Of a stretch of DNA of 61,727 bases, positions 48,319-55,388 are shown one piece after another (position 1 is the first letter of the stretch; each line of letters opens with the position of its first letter). The position numbers were made by a program, and so were the translations under genes. This DNA comes from Oceanospirillum sanctuarii (GTDB taxonomy: Bacteria; Pseudomonadota; Gammaproteobacteria; Pseudomonadales; Halomonadaceae), in NCBI RefSeq assembly GCF_002150805.1, contig NZ_MTBA01000008.1, positions 1 through 61,727 of the forward strand. Reading direction: 5' to 3'. The notes beneath the pieces were generated by a model. The model saw only the letters and a program-made list of their open reading frames with translations, ran no database searches and was not told the origin of the DNA.

Positions 48319-48858
48319 ATGAAGTTGCAAAAGACAAACACCTTGTCTAGTTTTAAGTGGTTAGGCGCAGTTTTACTGGCAGTTCTCGTCAGTGGCTGCG
48401 GCTTTCAGCTGCGAGGGACAGCCGGTTTTCCGGCTGAGCTCTCGCCACTTTACCTCTCTGAACAATCCTCTGTTTTTTATAACACTCTGGCGACGCAGCT
48501 GACTCAGGGCGACGTTGTACTCCTGAAAGGCAAAGATGGTGCCCGCTGGCACCTTTGGCTGAGTCAGGTACGCCACCAGAAGCAGCAAACCACCTTTACC
48601 TCAGGCTCAAGCAGCTACGACCTCTATGCCGAAGTCGATTTCCAACTGCTGAACGCAGAAGGCAAACCGGTTGCACCGCAAAGCACGCTCAAAGCCAGCC
48701 GCACCTATACCAGTAGTGACAGCCTTTACAGCGAAGCCAGCGATCTGGCATCACTTCGCTTTGAGATGGAGCGTGATCTGGCCAGCCGTGTTGCCCGTCA
48801 GTTAAGCCGCATCACACTTCCGGTGACCAAAGGGGTTACCGGCAGCCAGCAACCATGA
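48319..48858 (+). CDS. lptE: LPS assembly lipoprotein LptE
   Basis: Outer-membrane lipoprotein that plugs the LptD barrel and helps insert lipopolysaccharide. The 179-residue product has a signal peptide with lipobox LVSGC (near 20-24), then GFQLRGTAGFP, the family N-terminal segment. ATG 48319 is preferred (GGAAG 5 nt upstream, typical signal peptide); the frame to 48280 is longer by 13 residues. It overlaps holA by 4 nt (ATGA), the standard arrangement. Confidence 0.92.
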   Translation: MKLQKTNTLSSFKWLGAVLLAVLVSGCGFQLRGTAGFPAELSPLYLSEQSSVFYNTLATQLTQGDVVLLKGKDGARWHLWLSQVRHQKQQTTFTSGSSSYDLYAEVDFQLLNAEGKPVAPQSTLKASRTYTSSDSLYSEASDLASLRFEMERDLASRVARQLSRITLPVTKGVTGSQQP

Positions 48859-49886
48859 AGGTTTTTGCCGATAAGCTGAATGATCAGCTTAAATCGGGTC
48901 TTAAGCCGATCTATCTGATTGCCGGCGATGAACCCCTTCAGATGCGCGAAGCCTCCGATGCAGTTCGCGCTGCCGTGCGTCAGGCCGGAGCTGAAGAACG
49001 GGAAGTCCATCATGTGGATAACAGCTTCAGCTGGTCTACGCTGCTGGAAGCCAATGCCAGCATGAGCCTCTTCTCCAGCCATAAACTGATTGAACTACAT
49101 ATTCCTAGCGGTAAACCCGGGCAGGAAGGTAGTCAGGCGCTGCAGGCTTATGCGCAGGAGATCTCGGATAATCGCGGCCAAAGCGATAATACCCTGATGA
49201 TTATCTCCGGTAAGCTCGAAGGCTCATCCACCAACAGCAAATGGTTTAAAGCGCTGGATGCTGTCGGTGTTTTTGTTCCTGTCTGGCCGCTGGATCAGCA
49301 ACGCCTGCCGGGCTGGATCACCCATCGATTAAGAGCAGCAGGTTTTCAGCCAACACCTGAAGCCGTCTCTCTCCTGGCACAGCGGGTTGAAGGTAACCTG
49401 TTAGCCTGTGATCAGGAGATCCAGAAACTGAGACTGGCGTATCCGGATCAGAGCCAACTGGATGATCAGGCGATTCTGGCCGCTGTACACGACAGTTCCC
49501 GCTATGATGTTTTCAATCTGACCGATGCCCTGCTGGCCGGAGATCCGGTTCGCACCAGCCGTATCCTGACAGGGCTACAGGGCGAAGGGCTGGAACCACC
49601 GATTATTCTTTGGGGCATCACCCGGGAGTTGCGCCAGCTGGTCAACCTGAAGCACAGAGTCGATCAGGGGCAATCCTTCGATCGAATCTGTCGGGATCTC
49701 AGAATCTGGGATAAACGAAAACCGGTCTATCAGAAAGCGATTAAAGCTCATAGCAGTAAACAGCTACATCAACTGATTCTGATGGCTGAGCAGGTGGATC
49801 AGAGGGTAAAAGGTATTGAGAAAGGGAAGAGCTGGCCAATGCTGAGTCAGTTGTGTCTGAAGTTCAGCGGATTGAATGTGCTCTGA
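48855..49886 (+). CDS. holA: DNA polymerase III subunit delta
   Basis: Subunit of the clamp loader that opens the beta sliding clamp. The 343 residues match the family. Features include IYLIAGDEPLQMREA (about 19-33), the central PVWPLDQQRLPGWI segment and the C-terminal helical collar domain with GITRELRQL near 255. It is coupled to lptE and followed by a terminator. Confidence 0.94.
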   Translation: MKVFADKLNDQLKSGLKPIYLIAGDEPLQMREASDAVRAAVRQAGAEEREVHHVDNSFSWSTLLEANASMSLFSSHKLIELHIPSGKPGQEGSQALQAYAQEISDNRGQSDNTLMIISGKLEGSSTNSKWFKALDAVGVFVPVWPLDQQRLPGWITHRLRAAGFQPTPEAVSLLAQRVEGNLLACDQEIQKLRLAYPDQSQLDDQAILAAVHDSSRYDVFNLTDALLAGDPVRTSRILTGLQGEGLEPPIILWGITRELRQLVNLKHRVDQGQSFDRICRDLRIWDKRKPVYQKAIKAHSSKQLHQLILMAEQVDQRVKGIEKGKSWPMLSQLCLKFSGLNVL

Positions 49887-49921
49887 TCAGATCCCGAATC
49901 GCTGATGCAGGATCAAATACT

Positions 49922-49990
49922 GTAAAGCCGTAACCTGCAGGCCTGGATAAATCCTCTCAGGATCCGGCCTTATGGTATGCGGCTTTTTTT
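49922..49990 (+). terminator. Long-armed terminator after holA
   Basis: The outer arm AAAGCCG pairs with CGGCTTT and encloses a second hairpin (AGGCC...GGCCT with GGAT/ATCC). A T7 tract ends at 49990. Confidence 0.7.
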
Positions 49991-50024
49991 GTCAGCTTAT
50001 AACTGACGGGAAGCGAAGTCAGAC

Positions 50025-50312
50025 TCAGACAGCTTCCGGTGAGTTCTGCGTGCCCTTACCACCTTCACTTTTACGGGTCAGGTGCTTGAAGATACCGATC
50101 AGACTGATACCGATCCAGAACAGTTCGATGATTACGGAAGACAGGTTCCAGTTGAACAGCAGGGAGATCAGTAACAGAATCGCCCCGGTCAGATTCAACA
50201 GTGAGTATCGGATATCCCGGCTGGTAATACGCTCTGTCTGTAACAGATAGAATGCCAACACCACCAGAAAAACACCGATATTGCCTACCAGATCAAACCA
50301 CGTATAGCTCAT
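50025..50312 (-). CDS. CBU_0592-family small membrane protein
   Basis: This 95-residue protein has three hydrophobic segments (about 6-23, 32-52, 55-76) and a polar tail. The pattern DLVGNIGVFLVVLAFYLLQ and RYSLLNLTGAILLLISLL fits the CBU_0592-like family. The function is unknown. ATG 50312 is preferred (GAGG 8 nt upstream) over the preceding GTG. It stands alone, convergent with holA. Confidence 0.8.
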   Translation of the reverse strand: MSYTWFDLVGNIGVFLVVLAFYLLQTERITSRDIRYSLLNLTGAILLLISLLFNWNLSSVIIELFWIGISLIGIFKHLTRKSEGGKGTQNSPEAV

Positions 50313-50390
50313 CACTTTTGCCTCTGCTCTTGCCGCTTTTTAATCCACAAACCGAAAACAACAGATCCATGAATCAAAAACAGCAGACCG

Positions 50391-50429
50391 AAAAAAAGCC
50401 TCCCTACGCTTATGCGTCAGGAGGCTTTT
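50391..50429 (-). terminator. Terminator after the DUF2750 gene
   Basis: AAAAGCCTCC pairs with GGAGGCTTTT, with an inner ACGC/GCGT stem. On the minus strand a T7 tract follows. Confidence 0.88.
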
Positions 50430-50489
50430 ACATGTTATATCTGAGGCCCGTCGCGATTGCAAGCCAGCACAATTAATCAGTTGATGGTA

Positions 50490-50855
50490 TCAATCAGCAT
50501 CAACACCGGCCAGTGCTTCAGCAAGCTGCAGCGGCTCGATTTCAAGACCTTCAAGCTCGACATTCCAATTAGCACCAACCAACACGCCATCGTTATCCAG
50601 CTCCGGCAGCCATTCCTGCACAAAGTCTTCTATCTCTACTTTACTGATCTGATAGTCCGCCCACTCTTCAACGCAATGAGCCTCGGCATCTTCTTTGTCA
50701 GACCAGAAAGGGATAACGTCGGTATCCTCGAATTCCTGAGAATCAACCACAACCCAGCCATCTTCTGACTCAATACCCCAGAGCTCTCCATTGAAACGGA
50801 TCTCCTCAATAAAGAGGGAGTAGTTGTCATCAAGGTTATCTGTCAGGCGTGTCAT
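50490..50855 (-). CDS. DUF2750-type acidic small protein
   Basis: Strongly acidic cytoplasmic protein of 121 residues. Segments GELWGIESEDGWVV (about 24-37) and VIPFWSDKEDAEAHC (about 47-61) are typical of the DUF2750 family, whose role is unknown. It is transcribed alone on the minus strand, with a terminator 60 bp downstream and a palindrome (51007-51019) in its upstream region. Confidence 0.82.
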   Translation of the reverse strand: MTRLTDNLDDNYSLFIEEIRFNGELWGIESEDGWVVVDSQEFEDTDVIPFWSDKEDAEAHCVEEWADYQISKVEIEDFVQEWLPELDNDGVLVGANWNVELEGLEIEPLQLAEALAGVDAD

Positions 50856-51187
50856 AATAGGATCACCAAAATCAAATCAGTTAGAAGCAATATGACCGTT
50901 TATCGTCAGCGTCGTGCTGAAAGGTTAATGTCTTTCAGCACTCTGAGACCGTAAACAATCACTGCTACATTCAGGGCTGCCAGATTATCACGGCCAACAG
51001 GAATTGCTATCTAAGATAGATCAATTTTTGCTAAAAACGAAAATTTCCCCATCATAAGAACTATTTTCCCGACACAACTTGACCCTACCGGCAGTAAACC
51101 GCAAGATGGCGCGCTCCTGACCTCCGGTCGGTACATCCGAACACGTTATCGATTTCTGAAGCACTTTATCAAACGAAGCATCTGACC
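50856..51187. other. Divergent promoter region, DUF2750 gene and rlmA
   Basis: This stretch of 332 bases has no gene. It holds a palindrome CTATCT-A-AGATAG at 51007-51019, flanked by AATTG and CAATT, which could be an operator. Nothing else was recognised. Confidence 0.5.
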
Positions 51188-52054
51188 ATGGCAAAATTCA
51201 CCTCCTCAGCACACCTTATCTGTCCACTGGATCAGCAATCACTGACGCTGGAAGAACGAACTCTTAAATGCCCGTCAGGCCACAGCTTTGATATCGCTAA
51301 ACAGGGTTATGTAAACCTGCTGCCGGTGCAGAAAAAGAAGTCAAAAGACCCCGGTGACAGCAAAGAGATGATTCAGGCCCGTCAGCGATTCTTGCAGGCA
51401 GGGCTGTATCAGCCGATCTCAGATCGGTTGAATCAACTGGTTAGCCAACAGCTGACTCTGTCTGATAATGAGCCTGTGACTATTTTGGATGCCGGTTGCG
51501 GTGAAGGTTACTACCTGAGCCGCTTAGCGACGGAAAATAATCTGACAGAACAGGAACAGATTGAATTGCTGGGTGTGGATATCTCCAAATGGGGTGTACA
51601 GGCAGCGACCAGATATCAGCTGCCAATCACCTGGATCGTTGGCACCAATGCCCAGCTACCGGTTGAACCCGCTTCCGTGGATCTGATTATCTGCATGTTT
51701 GGCTTCTGGCAGCCAGAGTGGTTTGCCAAGGTGCTGAAACCCGGCGGTAAGGTGATTCTGGCGGAGCCTGGTGTTGACCACCTGATAGAGCTCCGCGAAA
51801 TCATCTATAAGGAGGTGCACCGCAAAGACGTACCGGAACTTAAAGGTATCGAGGAAGTCGGCTTCACTCTGATCGATCAGCAACAGCTTGAGTTCCGACC
51901 TGCCACACTTAATAAAGAACAGGTTCAGGATCTTCTGGTAATGACCCCCCATCTCTATCGCGCTAACTACGAAGGTAAGCAAAGCGCCCAGCAGCTGGAA
52001 CAGCTGAATCTGACCGCTCAGGTTGTCTTTCGGATTCTGGAATTTAAGGCTTAG
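51188..52054 (+). CDS. rlmA: 23S rRNA (guanine(745)-N1)-methyltransferase
   Basis: SAM-dependent enzyme methylating G745 in helix 35 of 23S rRNA. The 288 residues contain an N-terminal zinc-finger-like region, the family block DIAKQGYVNLLPVQKKKSKDPGDSKEM (partly, about 35-60), the SAM motif ILDAGCGEGYYL (about 99-110) and the NEVH-like YKEVHRKD. The zinc ligands are C12, C28 and H32, but the second Cys of the usual CxxC is Asp (D15). The stop overlaps the convergent apbE gene by 4 nt. Confidence 0.92.
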   Translation: MAKFTSSAHLICPLDQQSLTLEERTLKCPSGHSFDIAKQGYVNLLPVQKKKSKDPGDSKEMIQARQRFLQAGLYQPISDRLNQLVSQQLTLSDNEPVTILDAGCGEGYYLSRLATENNLTEQEQIELLGVDISKWGVQAATRYQLPITWIVGTNAQLPVEPASVDLIICMFGFWQPEWFAKVLKPGGKVILAEPGVDHLIELREIIYKEVHRKDVPELKGIEEVGFTLIDQQQLEFRPATLNKEQVQDLLVMTPHLYRANYEGKQSAQQLEQLNLTAQVVFRILEFKA

Positions 52055-53016
52055 GCGGGCACCAACCAGTAACGCAAACCCGTCGCTCTGAGAAAATCTT
52101 CTGCCTTATCCCCCTGGAGCAAAGCCAGAGTGGCAATTAACCCACTCTGAACACAGCTTGGGGCTGCTACGGTAATGGAGCGCGGGGCATCCTGAATCGG
52201 CCATCCGGTTTTAGGGTTCAGCACATGACTGTAACGTACGCCATCTTTCAGCAGAAAACGCCGACTATCCCCGGAGGTAGCCAGCCCGCCTCCGGAAAGG
52301 CTTAACAAGGCCAGAGAGCTTTGCTCGCTATCAGGTCGCTCGATCGCTACCTTCCAGCTTTCTCCGTTTTGCCTCAGGCCACTACAGGCCATATCTCCGC
52401 CCAGATTAACCAACACAGAGAGCGGTGTTCCATCAGCCTGCGCCTCTGCCAGCATAAGTCCCAGAGCGCGATCGACGGCATACTCTTTACCGATTCCGCC
52501 AAAATCCAGCTCCATGCCCTCAGGCAGAAGTAACTCAGCCTTGTTACCGACGGTCCGATAATCCAGTTTTGACCAGCCGATATCCGCCAGTAATGCTTTA
52601 ACGGCTGTAGCCTCCGGTAGCTGATCACCACCATTAAAAGACCAAACCTTTCTCAGCACACCTGAAGTCAGATCAAAAAGGCCATCAGAAATCTGCCACC
52701 CCTGATCAGCAAACTCCAGCAAACGGTACGTTTCTTCATCAATCTCCTGCCAGTGACCGGAGTGCTGATGAATTCGGCTAAAGGTATTTTCCTGCAGGTA
52801 GCGACTGTATTTCTGTTCAATCCGCCAAACTTCACGTATCGCAATATCCGCCAGATGCTTAACCATCCCGACACGGTCTTCAGGCAGATCGATCAGAAGC
52901 TCACAATCACTGGCCATCGACTGAAATGAGACCTGAAAAAATCCCTGCTGAAATGTCAGTTCCGGTTGGGGATGTGACTCATGATGAAGAGGAAGTTGCT
53001 GAATGTTTTTGGTCAT
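52051..53016 (-). CDS. Atypical ApbE-family FAD:protein FMN transferase-like protein
   Basis: ApbE-fold protein of 321 residues. Family blocks include FDLTSGVLRKVWSF (about 115-128), ELDFGGIGKEYAVDRAL (about 168-184), VNLGGDMACSG and SHVLNPKTGWPI. Two features are unusual. There is no signal peptide or lipobox, so the protein looks cytoplasmic, whereas most bacterial ApbE are exported. The metal-binding ADALAT-type box reads SGLIAT (about 291-296), so the key Asp is replaced by Gly. Flavin-transfer activity is therefore uncertain. It is the last gene of the TlpA-DUF4266-DUF3570-ApbE set, after a terminator at 53098-53126. Confidence 0.85.
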   Translation of the reverse strand: MTKNIQQLPLHHESHPQPELTFQQGFFQVSFQSMASDCELLIDLPEDRVGMVKHLADIAIREVWRIEQKYSRYLQENTFSRIHQHSGHWQEIDEETYRLLEFADQGWQISDGLFDLTSGVLRKVWSFNGGDQLPEATAVKALLADIGWSKLDYRTVGNKAELLLPEGMELDFGGIGKEYAVDRALGLMLAEAQADGTPLSVLVNLGGDMACSGLRQNGESWKVAIERPDSEQSSLALLSLSGGGLATSGDSRRFLLKDGVRYSHVLNPKTGWPIQDAPRSITVAAPSCVQSGLIATLALLQGDKAEDFLRATGLRYWLVPA

Positions 53017-53097
53017 TCCATTACCTGCTTTTATAACTTTACAGCAGCAAGATAACCGATTGAGAAATGAAAGGCATTGAGCCAGAGAGGCTGAAAA

Positions 53098-53126
53098 CTA
53101 AAAAACTCCCCGCAAGCAGGGAGTTT
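53098..53126 (-). terminator. Terminator between the DUF3570 gene and apbE-like gene
   Basis: AAACTCCC pairs with GGGAGTTT, with an inner GC/GC pair. A T run follows on the minus strand. Some read-through into the apbE-like gene would be needed if it has no own promoter. Confidence 0.75.
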
Positions 53127-53145
53127 CTCGTCCAATTCAATCGGA

Positions 53146-54483
53146 TCAGAAACGATAACCAACAGTCACCATGGTGGCTGTTGTATCAGGATAAAGTTCC
53201 TGATCTTTCAGTTTACCGAATCCACTATCACCGGAACTGGCCTGCTGATAGAAGGATACACGCGTATACAGTTCAGAATCCTGGCTCAGGCGATATCCAT
53301 AACGGAAACCAAGGGTATAGGTATCGAGATCCCCCAAACGATAATCCGCACTGACTTCATCTAACGCCTGATAGTCACTGGAGGTTACATAACGCTGATA
53401 GAAGTCAGCGGCACTTTGGGTATACAAGCGCAATTGCGGTTCAATATAGTGCTTGCCCAGATCCCAGCGATATTTCAGATCAACCGTATGGGAGTTAACT
53501 CCCCAATCATCGAACATAAAGCGATAGCTCAGGTCGACAATATCACCGTTGTCCAGCTGACGTTTGCCCTGCCAGAAAAGCGCATGCTTCAGACGCGAGT
53601 CAGGACGCTTTTCATAAAGGTAGAGGTTCGAGCCATCCTTAACAAAATTTCCGCCGTAATTTGCACCAGCATTGTCATCGATTACTGAAACAATTTTATA
53701 GGGATCATTAAGATAGCCGGAGCTGGAGCTGAGCGAATAATTAAACTGCATCAGAGTCTTACGATCGATGACCTGAGTAACGCCAAGTACGACATCAACA
53801 ATTTGCTTATTATCGGATGAACCATCACGACTGTTGCTCAGATCAGTACTGAAAGTACTGCTACCGGGTACAGGAGCACGGCTCAGACCAACAGGTAAAC
53901 CACCTTCCGGATTCAGACTATCCGCCGACAGATTAAGCCCAAAGGTCAACGTCGTATTCTTCTGATTCAGGTAACGTGAAAGGGTACCGTTAGCCCCCAA
54001 GGACTGGTAATCATGTTCAGAAGACAGATATCCACCAGCACTGTATGCCCAGTCCCTGCCAAGAGGAGCTGACCAGGTTGCAGAGAAAGCTCCGCGAGAA
54101 TCGCGGAAAGTATCATCCAGAGGCTGATCACCGGCAGAGGTGGTATAACTTCCTTTACCTGAGGGTCTTGCAAATGTCTGCGCCTGATCAGACGGGGTTG
54201 CTCCATTTGGAGATGCGCCCGTCAGAGTATCAAAAGCCAGTTTAAGGTTTAGCTTGGTTTCGCTGTCAAAGTTACGGGTAGCATTTACCACAGGCTCAAA
54301 AGCGCTGACACGACTATCGCCTTCTGCATAAATTAAAGCTGCCGTATCAAAATCCCAGTTATCCAACTCTGCAGCCCGAGACTGAGTTGGCAGACCTGCC
54401 AATAATGCACAGCCTGCAGAAGCTAACATCGCCTTTAGTGCCCGATCATTTTGGGCGATTTTCTTGTGTTTAGTTACAGCCAC
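53146..54483 (-). CDS. DUF3570 outer-membrane beta-barrel protein
   Basis: Predicted exported 445-residue protein with a signal peptide (about 1-38, ending SRA), followed by many alternating beta strands and a C-terminal aromatic residue (VTVGYRF), the mark of an outer-membrane barrel. It fits DUF3570. An early segment DTLTGAS (85-91) resembles the flavinylation motif recognised by ApbE. The start is the GTG at 54483: GGAGGT lies 7 nt upstream, inside the last codons of the DUF4266 gene, with a 14-nt overlap. A frame opening at 54573 is rejected. The function of the family is unknown to me. Confidence 0.82.
   Translation of the reverse strand: MAVTKHKKIAQNDRALKAMLASAGCALLAGLPTQSRAAELDNWDFDTAALIYAEGDSRVSAFEPVVNATRNFDSETKLNLKLAFDTLTGASPNGATPSDQAQTFARPSGKGSYTTSAGDQPLDDTFRDSRGAFSATWSAPLGRDWAYSAGGYLSSEHDYQSLGANGTLSRYLNQKNTTLTFGLNLSADSLNPEGGLPVGLSRAPVPGSSTFSTDLSNSRDGSSDNKQIVDVVLGVTQVIDRKTLMQFNYSLSSSSGYLNDPYKIVSVIDDNAGANYGGNFVKDGSNLYLYEKRPDSRLKHALFWQGKRQLDNGDIVDLSYRFMFDDWGVNSHTVDLKYRWDLGKHYIEPQLRLYTQSAADFYQRYVTSSDYQALDEVSADYRLGDLDTYTLGFRYGYRLSQDSELYTRVSFYQQASSGDSGFGKLKDQELYPDTTATMVTVGYRF
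54211..54231 (-). other. Flavinylation-like motif codons in the DUF3570 gene
   Basis: These seven codons encode D-T-L-T-G-A-S (residues 85-91), matching the Dxx(S/T)(G/S)A(T/S)-type sequence to which ApbE attaches FMN in NqrC and RnfG, with Ser at the acceptor position instead of Thr. That it is modified is inference. Confidence 0.4.
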
Positions 54484-54691
54484 AACCGCCACCTCCAAAT
54501 CCGCGTCCGCCACTGGTCGCTTCTTTACTGAAATAGATATGATCATCCAGTCCTGCTTCAACAGGATCGGCAATCAACTGCATCTCTTCTTTCGCAAGAA
54601 CATCGCGCTCCCAGGGTTTCACCCCAAGATCAGAACAACCGGTGAGCACTAAGCTGCTTACGATGGCTGATAAAAAAATCACTTTTGTCAT
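54470..54691 (-). CDS. DUF4266 small lipoprotein ending in GGGGCGCN
   Basis: This 73-residue lipoprotein has signal peptide MTKVIFLSAIVSSLVLTGC with lipobox LTGC (Cys19). It keeps the DUF4266 features KPWERDVLAKEEMQ, DDHIYFSKEA and a glycine-rich C-terminus ending GGGGCGCN. The two terminal cysteines one residue apart suggest metal binding or thiol chemistry, perhaps serviced by the TlpA-like protein encoded just upstream. I use ATG 54691 (GAGG 9 nt upstream). A GTG at 54706 overlaps the tlpA-like stop. Its last 14 nt overlap the DUF3570 gene and contain that gene's ribosome binding site. Confidence 0.82.
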   Translation of the reverse strand: MTKVIFLSAIVSSLVLTGCSDLGVKPWERDVLAKEEMQLIADPVEAGLDDHIYFSKEATSGGRGFGGGGCGCN

Positions 54692-54702
54692 CGTCTTGTG
54701 CC

Positions 54703-55227
54703 TCACTCAGCCAACAGTGCTTTGATGGTGTCTTCGTAGTCTTTGACCCGATCACTATGAAAACCAATGTGCTGCGCCCGGATTTTGCCATTCCGGTCAA
54801 TCAGATAGCTTGATGGCATCCCCATCACACCGTATTCCCCTGGCAATTGAGCATCCGTATCAAGCAGGACCGTGAATTGAGCAGGTACTTCCTGAAGAAA
54901 TTCAGCAGCAAGGTCAGCTTCCTGATCCAGATTGATCGCAACAACCTCAAGACCGTCCGACTTATACTGGTTCTGCAGTTGATTCATCCAAGGGAATGAC
55001 TGACGACATGGGCCGCACCAGGAAGCCCAGAAATCCACCAAAACAACCTTGCCTTTAAAATCCGCTAGAGAGGCAAGCCCACCTTTTACATTTGGCAGGC
55101 TTACCTGAGTCATTGGAGCCAATTGCGCCTGTTGAGCGGGCTTAAGCTCAGAGGCAGCAGCCTGAGCACTTAATACGGTTAACGCAATACCTGCCGCTAC
55201 GAGCTGTTTTTTAAATGAAAACGACAT
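54703..55227 (-). CDS. TlpA/ResA-like exported thioredoxin-fold protein
   Basis: Exported thiol-disulfide protein of 174 residues. A signal peptide (about 1-26, ending AQAAAS) is followed by an AhpC/TSA-Redoxin-type domain with the active site FWASWCGPC (about 60-68) and a cis-Pro region GMPSSYLID. TlpA/ResA proteins are usually reductants in the periplasm, with electrons from DsbD or CcdA; a dsbD gene is divergent from it. ATG 55227 has AGGGAG 7 nt upstream. It opens the minus-strand set (DUF4266 and DUF3570 follow, overlapping or nearly so). Confidence 0.9.
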   Translation of the reverse strand: MSFSFKKQLVAAGIALTVLSAQAAASELKPAQQAQLAPMTQVSLPNVKGGLASLADFKGKVVLVDFWASWCGPCRQSFPWMNQLQNQYKSDGLEVVAINLDQEADLAAEFLQEVPAQFTVLLDTDAQLPGEYGVMGMPSSYLIDRNGKIRAQHIGFHSDRVKDYEDTIKALLAE

Positions 55228-55286
55228 GTTCGTACTCCCTGATTTTGCGATTGAGCATTGATTGCTGAGCATCTTCTCTCAGAAAA

Positions 55287-55303
55287 CTTAAGACTTTCTT
55301 AAG
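55287..55303. promoter_or_regulatory. PmrA/QseB-like box 1 (CTTAAG-N5-CTTAAG)
   Basis: Two CTTAAG hexamers at 55287-55292 and 55298-55303 have an 11-bp period, the spacing of OmpR-family direct-repeat sites and close to the PmrA box YTTAAK-N5-YTTAAK. It lies 60 bp upstream of the tlpA-like start and 86 bp before dsbD. The QseB/PmrA-like regulator encoded at 57255 is the expected binder, by inference. Confidence 0.65.
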
Positions 55304-55318
55304 TATGCTCACCGGTTA

Positions 55319-55335
55319 CTTAAGCAAACCTTAAG
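55319..55335. promoter_or_regulatory. PmrA/QseB-like box 2 (CTTAAG-N5-CTTAAG)
   Basis: A second pair at 55319-55324 and 55330-55335 repeats box 1 exactly in layout. The first hexamers of the two boxes are 32 bp apart (three turns), so all four hexamers face the same side of the helix. It is 54 bp before the dsbD start. Confidence 0.65.
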
Positions 55336-55388
55336 TTTCCTATCCGAAGATAGCCTCAACATCTCAAGGGATTAACGAGGGCAAACTC

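Noticed and set aside
54470-54691. DUF4266 as a classical lanthipeptide or other known RiPP precursor
   Set aside because: It has a lipoprotein signal peptide, and there is no LanB/LanM, YcaO, radical SAM or RiPP transporter nearby. The modified-peptide idea is kept only as speculation.
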